DNA from: Dioscorea cayenensis subsp. rotundata
Lineage: Eukaryota; Streptophyta; Magnoliopsida; Dioscoreales; Dioscoreaceae
Direction: 5' to 3'
Length of the DNA stretch: 64,000 nucleotides
NCBI RefSeq assembly: GCF_009730915.1
Contig: NC_052475.1
Span: forward strand, 24,303,016-24,367,015
The position numbers and the translations under genes are program-made. Of this stretch, positions 10,151-23,625 are shown one piece after another. The notes under the pieces were generated by a model. That model saw only the letters and a program-made list of their open reading frames with translations, was not told the origin of the DNA and searched no databases. Positions within the stretch are counted from its first letter, which is position 1, and each line of letters opens with the position of its first letter.

Positions 10151-13100
10151 AGGGCTCGAGCTTTGCCATTTGGTTGATGATTATCTCTCAAGAGCGTGTT
10201 TTCTGGTTTCTGGTTTTCTTATTTTGTTTTTTTACTAGCTTATTTACTCCTCTGTCCAAATAATAATAATAATAATAATAATAATAATCACGCAGCAACT
10301 CAAAAGTCTCTTGCTACTTGCTAGGGAATGATACCAAACTTTAAGTCAATCTCAAAACTACATAGACCATGTAAACCTTCAAGACGCCGCGGACCTCATT
10401 CTTTTTCTTAATAACTTAACAAATACATTGATATCTCATTCGCCTCCTCATAAACTGATAACTCAAACTTGGAAATAAGAATCCAACCACTAAAAACGCA
10501 CTACCAAGAGAAGTCCGCCATCTTCTCCGATGTATTATTATTCCCCTCCATAATCCATAAAGCTTGCACTTCATGCACCACCTACCATGCACAATAGCCA
10601 TGGCTTCTTCCACTTGCTTTCCAGACCATGTTAATAAGTACGCATTTTCCACACGCTCCACATCCCATGTTACGAGGGTTCATGTATGAAACCTATTCAC
10701 AGCTACGTCGAATGGAAACTTAGAATAAAAAGATCACTATTGGCCTCCTCACAAGCTTGCTCACCCTCTTCTAATTACATTAATCCTAATTACCACTTTA
10801 GATAGGAGAACAAGAGGCCAATATATGCACCCAACTCGCCACCTGTCACTCCAAGGTGAGATAGATTCCTGGTGACGCCGTCAAGGCCGGAGACAGAGTT
10901 TGGGAGGCCTTGCATTTCAGAGACAAACAAGAGAGAGGAGAAGGGAGGAGGAATCATGAAGAGGAGTTACTCTTCTGTCAAGGTGATGAAGCAACATTAA
11001 TTGTGAATAATAAGACGCTTAAGAAATGTGTTGCTAGCTAGTTTCCAGCGACTGGCAGTGACCAAATTAAACAACATCCTTAAGTTGATGAAGTCTTTAT
11101 TTATTTTTCATTTCATTCATATGTTTTGCATGGAGGTAAATATTGTTATGCATATAGTGTTATGTAACAATTAAGAAAATGCACTGTTGTAACTTGTAAA
11201 TATAACATGAGCTTGCTTCTAATAAACAATTCAAATTCTTAGATGAACATCAATTTAAAATGCTCCACAAAAAGAGTAGTACTTGCATGGCAAACTTGAT
11301 TGCTAAGTTTTTTAATATAAATAAAAGTAGCCTGCAGTTTGCATGTGAATTAGTTCTTCATGCATGCAAGGTGCTATGGTGTTTGAGGTGGCAAACCTAA
11401 CCAAGTAGATGAATTTAATTACTTACGTTCTTGGCTTTACGGAGATCGCAAAACAAGGGCAGTATATATATATATATATATATATACTATATATAGGCAT
11501 GTGATGCCTCTTACATAAGCTTGAGTTTGTCTCCATAGCATGTGATACCTAGAAATCATACCAATTACCAAACACTGTCAGGTTTGGTTATTGTTTCTCT
11601 TCAGTCAATGAAAACTAAATCAAAGTACCTAGTTCTCATTATAACCTACGTCTGTTCTGATGTTAGATGCATTAATTGACAATAGTTCTATGCATGAGAT
11701 GCATGCTTCTTGATTAGTGTTCACCAGCTATCATTGTATTCAGACTACCAAGCTTTACACCATTAACAGTATATACCAATTATGATAATAATGAACTTTA
11801 AAGAGTCCCCTCTCTTATAATATTCAGGGCATGCTTATCTGAAGATTATTGCCACCATTCTCCATCTATGATTAGACCTGATGGTGATGCACAATAATCG
11901 AAATTAAATGACAAAGAGGAATTCAAATGCCTTTAAATGATGTACTACTGTTTGTCTTAAATATATATATACATATATATGTGGATGCTAATGCTGATGA
12001 TTTTTTTCATTGACAATAGTAAAGCCCATTAATCAGGAAAGTTGTAAATTAAACACCCACTAATTAGCTTCATCTAATTAAATTATATTAAATTAAACCA
12101 CACCTAATGGTGTTTGGCACCTTAAGTATTCCTTAATCCAAGAGTGGCATCCCATTATCTCTGACTTAAGAAAGGAAAAGAAGAAAAGACTTGGGAGCTT
12201 ATGCTCACACAACTACCAAGCCTACTAGTTACTTATTCCACACATAGAAGATACGATCTTTGTCAAAGGCTTTGTTTTGACCTTTGTGTTCAAGAACACT
12301 CATTCAATACTTTTATCCTTAGCTCTCATATAGTAGTAGTAGACACATTCTTTAATCCCAATTGGTCTCCAAAGTTCAAAGATTAGTTTATCCAAAGCCT
12401 TTCCTTTTCTATCTCCTTCTCCATTTTTAATGCAATCACGTCATCTAGTGAACTTGCTAACCCTCTTCCTAAAGCTAATCCCACAAACATCTAATCATGT
12501 TTTTTATAATATTCCTCAATTAAAGTTAAACCACTCTAATGCCCATATCTTTTTCTTTTTGAGTGATCTTTTTTTAACCACACTAGGCACATGTGTAGAC
12601 TTAATAAAATTTGTGGCAAGATATATACACATACATGTATAAATGATCAGATTAAAATAGATACTTTTGAATTGAATTATCTAAGAATAATTAAAACTCA
12701 TATATACTATTTAGAGAATATATAAAGTGCATATTAAATACTAACATGTTTTGGAAAGAGAATCACTTCACTTCACTTCACTTGACTTCACATGATCGAC
12801 TTTAAGTGAAATCCACCCTATGTCTTTGCCCATTATTTAGTTTAGTGGAAGTAGGTACTATCACTTGGAATACTTGGGGCATTATTAAAAGGACATGACA
12901 ACATTGTTGCTTGGATTGCTTATAGGCTTCCAAACATATCCTTAAAGAAGATATCAACTCAATTATTAACCCACAACTTAAGGTCGTGATTAACAAACCA
13001 TTGGTTGCAAGAAAAGAGGTGCTTGTTTAAGTTAAATGGAAGACTATTTTTTTAACTTTTTAAGTGCAAACGGGCAAAGATCATGTTGTCTTCATTGAAT

Positions 13101-15722
13101 TAAATAATTAATTTGTCATCGAGCCAAAAAAATATTTACTTGGGGACAAGGGCTTGGTGGGACCCTAATGGGATTTGGGTGATCTTAAATGTCGCCATCT
13201 TTATCTCCTAATTAATTAATTAATCACAAAACTAAGCATGATCATGATGCCTTGGAGAATGCTTCTTTGTATTGGATGGTGGAGACCACTTGAACAAGAG
13301 AAGCTCATTAATGGTTTCTCAACAAGAGCTTGTCCTTCGTTAGTTATCAGTTATCACTTAATCCATAAAGGAGATCACTCTAGATTCAGAGATACCACGT
13401 ACCATATATATATATATATATATACATATAAGATGTATACATGTTAAGATTGTTAATTATATATTTATAAATATGGTTAAAATTTGCTTATTTATTTATT
13501 TATTTTTTTAATGGTGACTGGTGAGGTGAATAATATGTGAAAGAAATTCAATGGTACTCGTTAATTAATTCATCCACTTTCTATTCATTTTTATACTTAA
13601 GTACTTATTTGTCTTTAATTAGAATGGTGCATGTTATTCTTTCAACGTAGGTTTGTATATTAATCAATGTTGTATTTATATTAAAAAAATGACAAGGATA
13701 CATTATATTAGGCATGATAAGTACCAAATTTAAAATGTTCTTTTATTACATTCAAACCAAATAGCCTACAAGTACTCTCCATTGGCACAAGCATCGGACA
13801 TGGACCCACCAAACCATTAGAAATAATAATGACTATATAGTTTGGGGTATTCTATTATTGAAGGCTAATTATAACTTAGTCCTTGATATATAAGCTTTAG
13901 TATGATTTGTGCTTATTAATTATGGTCTAGTACACTTAGGTTTGTTAGCTAGGGCAACTTTGCATATATAACTTTAGACTCCATGTATGGTGGTTCTCTG
14001 TGGTTAAGAAGAAAGGCCTTGTGTGACATGGCAAGTCTTGCTAGCATGTGAATGTTTCAAAATGAAACTTAATTAGATAAAATCTATTCCCAATAAAAAT
14101 AAAATAAAATAAAATAAAATAAAATAATAATAATAATAAAGAAAAACACATAGCTAAAACACTGGCTTCAATTCATTAGTCAAGAGTCCCAGCAACAATT
14201 CTTAACAGAAGCATCTCAAAAGATCAAGCGCTCCCTCAATTTCATAAGCGCAAGAGGAGCAGACTTTACAGGCGATCCAGAAATCAACCAAACCCAGGAG
14301 TAGTTCCCTGATCCACTCTTAGCTCAAGATGGCCTTTACTACTAGTCGTCAATATTCGCCATTCCAGCTTGCTTTTAATTTTCCGTTGTTCTTGCACTGT
14401 TTTTCTTTTTTTGTCTTTTTTGTCTTCTACTCACTTTTGGTGAGTGATTGTTGTTTTTTCTTTTTATTATGTGTTTTTCTTTTCTCTTGTTCTTTTATTG
14501 TTCTTTCTACATTTTTTTTTAATAAAGTAGTGATTAATCCATTTTTATTATAAAAAAAAATTCATTAGTCAAGCATATATAATTAAGACTAGTTGATTTT
14601 ATGATTTTTGTAAAGTAACTTGCTAAATGGAAAGCAAAAGTGATAGAGAGAAAGACTTAATCAAAGAGGTATTGATTAATTAAGAAGCTATAAAAGTCTT
14701 ACTTAAGGAATGATAATTTGGTGTCTATTCTATATCACTAGCTCTTCAACAAACCAAAGCTATGGTTATCTAGAATCTAGACTGGTAGATGGGTCACATA
14801 ACTCCTCATCGTTCTCTTCTCAACTACTACTTCCCATTTGGGAGACAAGCTCAAGAACATTCACGGTTGGAGAGACTGAAAAACTCAGGCAACAAAGAGA
14901 AAGAGATTCTTTTTGAAGTACATATGGGAATGTATGTATGGTTAGAAAAGTTGCCATTCTCTTTAGAAATATATCAGTATGAGAAAAAAAAGGGGAAAAG
15001 ATATCTGATAAGCAAATGATGTCAAATATATAGTCTAATGTGTTTGTTGGAGATTATTTACTTGTTGGTTACTACTTTGATGACCTCAAGGAAAAAAAAA
15101 AGAAAAAGGATATGAAGTGATACATTTGTCTAGTCTGACTGCTAATTAGTAAAAACCTACAACAGAATGCAATCAATTGAAATAGAAATTTGTGCAAAGT
15201 TTTCATAGGAGTTCTTTCAGGAAAATGAAGTACTACCTGCAAAGTATCATCAGAAATAGATATATTGTTTCCAATTAATGAAACAGAACTTGGGAAGAAG
15301 TTATCACCTTAGTATTCTTAAATAAGACAAATAAAGCAAACGTAGTAGAATGAAGTGCTTTTCAGTTCAACCTTTGTATAGAAATCTTAGACTTTAACTT
15401 CTCAATCTCATACTATATATATATGTATCTTTTCATCATAAGACCTCTTTAACATTCAGATGAAAAAAAAAAAAATTTAAAAAAAAATAGAGAAAACCCA
15501 AAAACCAATAAAAACCTAAATAAACTCAAACACACACTTATAATATATATATATATGAAGTAATTAATGTGGCACCCACCCCACTGACCCCTCATCTGGA
15601 TCATCACAAACCCAAACACTCATGTCCTTTTTTACATGTATATATAACTAAATATGCACCTATATATACAATATAAATCCTTTCCATACCTAGAGTGGTC
15701 ACCAACCCAAAAAAGATACATA

Positions 15723-15761
<39 letters not shown>

Positions 15762-15970
15762 CAATTATACGTAAACAATAACCAAGAACTAGATAAACGC
15801 CGAGACAAGCGCAACATCTAACTCTTTGCTTCTCATCCCCCACACAATAATATAATATCAAAGCTAGTTCTATAATCCACTTCTCCATTGAGAGAGACAG
15901 AGAGAGAGAGGCAGTGGTGTGACTCTTTTCTCTTCTCAAACCTCATCATATTCTCTAGCTCCACCCCTGC
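10151..15970. other. Long noncoding AT-rich stretch with microsatellites
   Basis: I find no gene in 5.8 kb. ORFs here are short, unlike any family and full of low-complexity sequence. Landmarks are a (TAA)n run at 10259-10288, (TA)n at 11463-11487 and about 13405-13424, an (AAAAT)-type run near 14096-14135, and a CTTCA repeat around 12764-12792. The last few hundred bases upstream of 16094 form the promoter of the zinc-finger gene. Confidence 0.5.
15722..15762. repeat. (AAT)n microsatellite
   Basis: About 13 AAT units, in the region upstream of the zinc-finger gene. Confidence 0.9.
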
Positions 15971-15982
15971 ATGCCCTTGCCC

Positions 15983-15997
15983 ATATATATAAATACC
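15983..15997 (+). promoter_or_regulatory. TATA box of the zinc-finger gene
   Basis: The sequence TATATATAAATAC lies about 105 bases before the ATG at 16094. That would place the transcript start near 16015-16030 and give a leader of about 70-80 bases rich in TCAT and CT repeats, which fits a plant 5' UTR. Confidence 0.6.
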
Positions 15998-16093
15998 CCC
16001 AGATCTTACTCTCATCCACCCAACTCCCTCCTTTTACTACCTTTTAGTATTCATTCATTCATTCATTCTCTCTGTCTCTCTTTCTATTCAAAC

Positions 16094-16792
16094 ATGGAAA
16101 CCACCCACTGCCAATCCAAGAGCACAAGCCCACGTCTCAAGCTCTTTGGCTATGAACTAGCAGAGGACGGAGACACTGACCACACGGCCACGCCACCGCC
16201 GGAAGTTGGCTCACCCTCCTCCACCACCACCACCACCAACACCAACACCACCAACGAGACTAGAAAGTTTGAGTGTCAGTACTGTTGCCGAGAGTTCGCC
16301 AACTCTCAGGCTTTGGGCGGTCACCAGAACGCGCACAAGAAGGAAAGACAGCAGCTGAAGCGCGCTCAGATGATGCACCACAACACCAACGCTCACCGCT
16401 CACCACCCGGTACGTTGTACCCGCGGAACCCCATGACATCAGCTTTCGCCCCGCCACCTCCTCTTCTCTCCGCGGACCCCACCGCACCACCTCAGCTGGT
16501 GGTCCCCGCGCCGAGCTGGGTCTACTTCTCCCGCGCCATTGCGCCGGAGATACACGTGTCGCATGGTGGGATGATTCCACAAGCTGTTCGGGCTCCGCAG
16601 CCGTTCTCGTTCTCACACACGGATGAGGCTGACTCGGGCATGATGTCTCGGAGAACTCGGACGGTTCCGGCTCAGTTTGCTAACGGGTTTAACCGGTTAG
16701 CGGATTCTTCTGGACCCATGGATGGTGAGTCCGGATCGGACGATGGGTTCGGGTTGGACCTGCATCTTAGCCTCGCGCCAGCTGGTTTATGA
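16094..16792 (+). CDS. GIS/ZFP-type single C2H2 zinc-finger repressor
   Basis: An intronless gene for 232 aa. One C2H2 finger is formed by Cys61, Cys64, His77 and His81 and carries the plant QALGGH signature, extended as [15 protein letters not shown]. That extension is typical of the GIS, ZFP5, ZFP6 and ZFP8 group, which controls trichome and root-hair development through gibberellin and cytokinin signalling. Residues 13-22 hold the RLKLFGYEL motif of the same group. The C-terminus carries LDLHLSL (221-227), an EAR motif of the LxLxL type expected to recruit TOPLESS corepressors. The middle is rich in Thr, Asn and Pro. The reading frame stays open upstream of the chosen ATG, but METTHCQ fits the family N-terminus. 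The neighbour to the right is an ARG1-like gene. In Arabidopsis GIS3 is next to ARG1, which supports a GIS3-like identity. Confidence 0.92.
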   Translation: METTHCQSKSTSPRLKLFGYELAEDGDTDHTATPPPEVGSPSSTTTTTNTNTTNETRKFECQYCCREFANSQALGGHQNAHKKERQQLKRAQMMHHNTNAHRSPPGTLYPRNPMTSAFAPPPPLLSADPTAPPQLVVPAPSWVYFSRAIAPEIHVSHGGMIPQAVRAPQPFSFSHTDEADSGMMSRRTRTVPAQFANGFNRLADSSGPMDGESGSDDGFGLDLHLSLAPAGL

Positions 16793-16928
16793 CTCGGTTG
16801 CGTGATTTAACATGTGATGAGTCATGGATGGATAGTGCATGAGAACCAATGGCTCTTCTATTGAATGAGATAATTAATGTGTAAATTTTTTAATTCTTTA
16901 ATTTGATTTTTAATCTTCCATCTTAAAC

Positions 16929-16930
<2 letters not shown>

Positions 16931-16966
<36 letters not shown>
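16931..16966. repeat. (GAT)12 microsatellite
   Basis: Twelve perfect GAT units about 140 bases after the zinc-finger stop codon, so probably within its 3' UTR. Confidence 0.95.
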
Positions 16967-16967
<1 letters not shown>

Positions 16968-17296
16968 TCTGGTGTGAAATTCAAGTAAAAATTATGTGTG
17001 TTTTTCCTCCCAGCACTCAATTTTATGATTTTTATCTTGGTGGTGATCTTTGGTTGGATCTCACTGGGTCCCTGGTTGGTGAAATTGTGGGTCTGACTTG
17101 GTCGGCTTAATCTAAAATAAATACATAATAATAATAATATAATGCTATTTGATATTTCATATTTGATTAATGAGGTCAACATTGACAACTTGTTCCTTGA
17201 GTCTTGTTTCCCCACAAGGCAAAGCTAATTAATTATATAGTAAGGCAACTTTGGTTACTTGACTCTTGGTTAAGATTTGTAAATATATATACATAT

Positions 17297-17299
<3 letters not shown>

Positions 17300-17333
<34 letters not shown>
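17300..17333. repeat. (GA)17 microsatellite
   Basis: An uninterrupted GA run of 34 bases in intergenic DNA. Confidence 0.95.
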
Positions 17334-17338
<5 letters not shown>

Positions 17339-20024
17339 CTATCTATCTTTATTTGTATTTATTTAATTTATTTATTTATTGAGTCATTTATGGGGGAACT
17401 TTGATGGAATGTTTATGGGACAGTGAATAAAATGCTTGAAATGGACACATGAACCAATGTAGTTTATGGAGTGGCAATATCAATCAATAGTTTGCATGTA
17501 TCTTTAGCTACACTTTCCTTTTTCTCATTGTCTATGAAAAGATGGGAGTGAAAAGGGGATTGGAAGGCAAAGACTAAGATGGTGTACTGTGTGCCTCCTC
17601 CACTAAGTTTGGTCTCTTGTCATATGTCAATGCATGCTTATTCATATGACACCAACCAATGTGATTGTCTGATTGATAATATTATTATTTCACATCAAAT
17701 AAATGCAACATAATAATATATAATACCATTAAAACTTTCAAAAAAGATTCAGTCCCATTAATCATAGTTGGAAATCACAGCACTCAGTTTCATCTCATCA
17801 TGTTGCTTGTTTGTTACTTTGTTTTGTAAAAAAAAAAAAAATCATGATATCATTGTTAGTTTCGTTGAAGAAAGCATGCCATCAATTCTTAAATCAAATT
17901 TAATTTAGTGCATAATTTGACATTTGATTTTGGTTTTGATCCCACCACTGGACAACCATATCATATCATATATATATATATATATATTACATGTTAATCT
18001 CTAAATAAAATGTAAAAAACTATCTTTTTTTTCTTCTTTTTTTAAGTTAGAAGCAAGGGTTATTGTCAAAAAAAAATATTTGGCTTAGTTTTGGATACTG
18101 ACCTGCTAAAGTTTATTTAGTGTCCTTATCATTAATAAAATAGATAATATACAAAGCCAAAAAAAACATGGTTTTGCCTCATGACCATTTCCAATTATTA
18201 ATATTATTTGTTATGATTATTATTATTATTATTTAATAAAAACATATGTACCACATTTATGAATTATCTACAAAAGAAGAAAAAAACTACAAAATAAGAG
18301 TCAAAATGTCAAATGGCATATAATATAACAAAGATAATAAAAAAGAATAAAGATGACCAATTAGACTTTATACCATTCTCCTACGCGCTTGTGGCCTTTT
18401 TTTTTTATATTAAGTTTGTTTATTTTACCTTTTAAACTATAAGTCTATAACCTTTTATTTTATTAAAAAAATATATTAAAAAAAAACAGGGAATAAACTT
18501 TTTAGATTAATTGGTATATGTATGTGGTCACAAAAAGAAATGTGATTGTTTGAAAACCATGAGCAGTGGAAAAAAAAAACCACTAATCCTCCCAGGTCCC
18601 AATGAGGGTCCAATCAAACAAATCAAATGATAAGTAAAACCTCAACTCAAATACTCAAAACTCTTAAAACTCTTAAAACTCAAAGACTCATATCATGAAG
18701 GTCTCCATCAGACTCATTCTTCCAAGAAGAAACATATCCCAAAAAGGAAGATACGGTGGAGAATGTGGCTTTGTTTTGGTATATTAATGTCAAACCTTAT
18801 CCCAATTGGATGGTAACTAAGCACGGACCCACCCACTCACTCATACTAATACTGCTACTATTACTACACCATTCTACTGTTTTTCAGGTGGTGGGCTCTT
18901 TCTGACCTGCTTTACAAGCACCGGGTTCTCACACGTCACCGCCGAAAGCCACATCTTAAGACATTTAATTAAATTTAATTAGTTAATTAATTAAAACGTG
19001 TTTGCACTAATGTGCCATGAAATACCCCCACTAACTGAGCATTGAATTTATTTATTTATTTTTTGAGTAAAGTGGACATTGAATTTATCTCTAATACCAT
19101 TTCTTTATATATATGTGTGTGTGTGTGTGTGTAATTATAAAAAAATAGAAGAGAATGAACTAGAAGGAACTTGGTTCCCACCACTAGAGATCTAACTTGA
19201 ATGGGTTGCAAGTGGGCGGGAGGGAGGGAGAGAAATTTGTGTCCATGTTTGAGTTGTTCTTCCTTATGGTGATATGAACAATCATCACACTTATGGGGTT
19301 TAATTGGGAGGCAAATGGGGTCAATTCTTTCTTTGAAAACCATTTCAGATCAGACAATCTTTCAAACACTCAAATTTGTGGGACCTTTCTTTCTTTTCTC
19401 TCTGTTTCTCTCTCTCATGCATAATTGCTTGAGGTGGCTGACCACTTGTAACCTATCACTTTGATATATGAGGTGTCACACTTACTCCCTAATGGAGGGG
19501 AATTGAGGAAATTCTTGTTTTTATAAAGCATGCAATTATGGACAAAAGAAATGGGTTCCCTGTTCAGTTTAAATATTACAAAGTTTAGGTCCTTTATAGA
19601 TGAGTACTTGCATCCACAATTTTTTATTTAACAAGGACTTTCTTAGATGAACTTCATGTTTCAAAGCTTTATGTCTTTCAATCAACATGAAGCATCTTGC
19701 ACTACTACTCTACAAGTTGTAAGACTTGAAGAAGAAAGAAACACGTTTTCAGTATCATCTGATTTGACAAGGCATTATATTAGATTAATTAGCAACAAAT
19801 GATTTTATTGTTGATTATGAAATGAAAATTATAATAAATACAGTACATGTTAAGACTACTATAGCACAAATATATATATATATATATATCATCAATTTCA
19901 ACATTCCTTCTCATTCTAGAACCACACACACTACTTCTCATGATCTACAAAAGAATTATCAATGTTTTATGACCCATGTATGAGAAACAAAATACAGTTA
20001 CAAAGGGATGGCTTTGTTTCATGT

Positions 20025-23000
20025 TCAACCCTTCTTGCTTAGATTGAGATTAAACCATCTCTTCTTGATTGATCTGTCTCTGGCATCTGAAGTGTTGTCC
20101 TCTGTTGGGCTGTCGATACTGTTTTCGTCATCAGGAGCTTTGCAGCTGCCACTAGTGCTACCACCATTACCAACACTGGTCACTGTTGGCTCAGTGGTGA
20201 ATGATGAATGGATGCTATCTCTTTGTTTTAGCAACTCATCAACCTGCATACAAGTTCAAATAGAACAACTTGTATTAGCAAAGATTAAACACTGCAGAAC
20301 ATCTTTTTTTATATACCAAGAAGAAAATTACTTCTATAACAATTTGAAAACAGAAAATGAAAAAGAGCAAAAGAAGAGCAAGAAAGAATTTGCCAAAGAA
20401 AACTGATTGATTAACAATACTAAAGGCATTATTAACTAACACGCCACAAAAAACGCGAATATTAAGTACACTGACACATACAATTTGTTTTTCTTGGCTG
20501 TATCTGTTTGTGACTTCCTGAAAACGTGCCAATGCCTGCTGATTCATTGTCAATAATGTGGTCAGAAGATGCAGATCATGCAACTATCCATGCTAGGAAA
20601 AGTTAGATTTCTCACTTTTCTGTATTCTATTTCAAACTCCCGTAAATCATTTCTCTTTCTTAGAATTTGAGCTTCTATCTCTTTGAGCTTCTCAGTTGCA
20701 TCTTCAAATGATCTTGCACACAAAGCTTCAATGGTATATGAAGCAGTCTTGAAAAAGTTATCACCTAGAGGAAGATTTAGAAGAGATCAGTAAGACGTAA
20801 AGCTTATGAATAGTCTGATCCCTTCTAAAATATGTAAAGGAGGGCGAAGGCTACAGACCATAAACAGCAAAAATATGAGTGCCAGGTTTTAATTCAGAGA
20901 CTTCACAAGGTTGAAGACCTTCCAATCTTTTAAAGAAAGCAGCCTCAGGGTCTTTGGCCATAGCTAACTACACCAAATGGAATAAGGTTTTTTAGATACT
21001 GTTCTCATTAGGACATAATGCAAATAAAGTTTTGCAGGTAGGACATACCGCATTAGTAGATGAATCCATTTTATACACTTGAAAATGCAAAAAGTACAAC
21101 CCTGCTGATGTTACCTTCCCAGTCTTCTCACTCTCTTCCTGTAGGTGCATAAAATGATGGCAATTGAGATCCATAGTATTCATTAGAAAAAGTTTTTTTA
21201 TTGAGTTCAATAGCAATTGAGATCTTGAGTATTGAAGTTGAAGGGTTAATAAGTACGAAAAAACTACTTTTAACTTTCGAGAAACCAAAAATTGTGTCAT
21301 TTTCAATCAGCCAATGCATCTTCGAAGTTCAAGGTATAAGTTGATGGCATGCAGTTCTTAATAGACCTATCATGTGAAGAAGAAATCTATCATTCCATGT
21401 CTTACACAAACTTTGTTTTCCATCCAAACTTCTTGGATTTCCTATTCATTCTTTCACGGGCATGAATGAGAAAAGAAGCGTTATCATCCATGTAGTGCCT
21501 ATATAAGTCACTAATATATAACAAGGATATCCAGCCTTTGCTAAAAGCCTAAATTATGAGCAAATATATTTTGTTCAAGAGATTTCTTCTTTTACGACTA
21601 AAGTTGTCCCAAAAGGAGGTGGATTTCCTTAACCTCACAAAGTGATACATCAACAATGATGCGCTCTCCCACTTATGTAATGCTAAACTTGTCAAGGAAA
21701 AAAGAAACTCATAAGGTATATTTCATCTCAGCAACTTTCACATGACAATGTTAAATATCAATGTCAGAACTACGCAAAATGAAAGAATTATGTCAACTAA
21801 TCAGAAACTACATCTTTTTCTAAGTTACAAATTAGCAATGCGAAAAAATCAAAATTACCTGTATAGCTAAATCATAACCTCCACTTGCGTCTTGCTCAAA
21901 ATAAAGAAGCTGTAATAAACATACACAGTGTTAGATGACAAGGCAAGCACTTAAAATTGTATTTGGTAGAAGGAATATTAAAAATGAAAAGAAGAGACAA
22001 ACTGGACTAGAAGAAAATTTTGGTCATCATGCAACAAGTTTGATTTTCAGTGGTGAAGTTGGGAGTTAAATGACTATTCCTTTCAGCCAAATGTAATATA
22101 ATAGCCAAAGCAGGCAATGCTTAATAAACTAATTATCTTAAACATAATTAAGGTCAGTCACAGTACCTTAAATTTACTTTGTGATGATGATGTAGCCCTA
22201 ACAACTATCCCAGCCTGAGCTTGTTCATCATTAATTGTCACACTATAAAAATGAGCACATTGCTTGTCAACCTGCGGATGATAAAAAGGGAATATAAGAA
22301 TTAAAAAAAAAAAAACAAACCAATATGCGAAAAGGTATAAGATAAAAACACCTTTCCACTAACTGATGTTCCTAGAGGAAGAGGCCTGACTGTAACTGTT
22401 CCATTGAGAGCTTCTTCAAGAACAGTAGCTGAGATTGTTGTTTTGATAGGAACACCAAGTTTGCTGAAGATTTTACAAAAATCCAAGTGAAGGTTTGCAA
22501 AAGCAGTAGGATAGGCAACAATGCTTCAAAATATAACCTGAATAGTGCTGCAAACATAGTATTGACAGTGCCAAGGTTGGACAAGTCAATCTCCACATCC
22601 ATGCCATTGGCTTCCAAGGCCTACACACACAGAGGCCATACAAACACCAAACAATCAAATGACATGATCAGATGAATCCACATAGCAATTGCTTTCTGAA
22701 AAAGTAATATACATCACGAATCTATCTTTACAAACTCAATGTAACGGCAAACTATGGTCAAGGTCACTTTAGAATATCATATGAGAGACCATGATGAAAA
22801 TGCATCATAGAGAGACTATTAAGAAATATATCAAACAATTAGAAAATTACTAGTATAAAATCATGTATATACGGGTCAAGCGAATCAGGCATCCACCTCA
22901 AATCCAGCAGTGTCATATTGTCTTCTCTTCTCTGGGTCAGATAGGATGCTATATGAGTATGCCACTTCCTTAAAGAGTTCTGAGGCTTCAGGATTGCCGA

Positions 23001-23625
23001 CATTCTTATCAGGATGATACCTGGTAGCAACAACAAAAATCAATTCTTTCTGACAGAAATCCAGATAAAAACTGTTTTCTGAATCACTATGAATGTATCC
23101 CTAGCATCATCAAAAAGACTCAGGGCAAACACTTCTAAATGATCAAAAAGAGAGAGAAAAAAAACATTAAAGATGTTTTTGAGTCTAATTTGCAAGCAAC
23201 TCCACAAAATCCCTACCATCATCAATGACAAATCAGGCAACTGATAAATTAAATATTTTGGAAACATCACTTTATTTTGAATTCAATGACACTATCATAT
23301 CTCCATCAATTACTCCCATAACCCTTTCATATTCATTCTTTCCCCCAAAGTTTTCTACTTTTTAAGCAATGAATACCACCACACACAAATTCACAAACAG
23401 GAAATCGAAAATTCAAATAAACACAAAATTGTCACACGCTAGATTCAACGAAAACGTTTCCATAAAAGAAAAACTGGGAAAAAGATAAGAGCTTTACTTG
23501 AGAGCGAGCTTCCGATAGGCAGTCTTGATCTCCTGGTCAGATGAATCCCTCGAAACGCTCAACACTTCATACAGATCTCGTCGACGCGGCGGCGCCGAGG
23601 AGCCTTCTATCTTCCCCGGCGACAT
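20025..23625 (-). CDS. ARG1: DnaJ protein of the ARG1 (ALTERED RESPONSE TO GRAVITY) family
   Basis: Eleven exons on the minus strand join to 407 aa: 23625-23498, 23020-22897, 22620-22538, 22463-22352, 22271-22167, 21909-21859, 21138-21049, 20967-20859, 20764-20616, 20535-20482 and 20243-20025. All have GT-AG borders and stay in frame. The J domain covers about residues 16-85 with HPD at 45-47, the motif that stimulates Hsp70 ATPase. Then come the family block [20 protein letters not shown] and a conserved middle. A helical, charged stretch (about 285-345, with [17 protein letters not shown]) probably forms a coiled coil. The tail ends [13 protein letters not shown]. Arabidopsis ARG1 (about 410 aa) acts in gravity signalling on endomembranes of columella cells. 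The paralogues ARL1 and ARL2 have the same architecture, so ARG1 itself is favoured mainly by the neighbouring GIS-type gene. Confidence 0.93.

Larger units (their letters stand above)
16793..20024. other. Noncoding region between convergent zinc-finger and DnaJ genes
   Basis: This 3.2-kb region holds the 3' UTRs of the zinc-finger gene (plus) and the ARG1-like gene (minus). It is AT-rich, with (GAT)12, (GA)17, a (GT)n run at about 19113-19132 and several (AT)n runs. I see no coding sequence. Confidence 0.55.

Noticed and set aside
10416-10661. 81-codon open frame, minus strand
   Set aside because: No family resemblance, no splice or promoter context, and it lies in microsatellite-rich noncoding DNA.
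15971-16093. Longer N-terminus for the zinc-finger protein
   Set aside because: The frame is open upstream, but it runs through the TATA box and the CT-rich leader, and METTHCQ is the family-like start.
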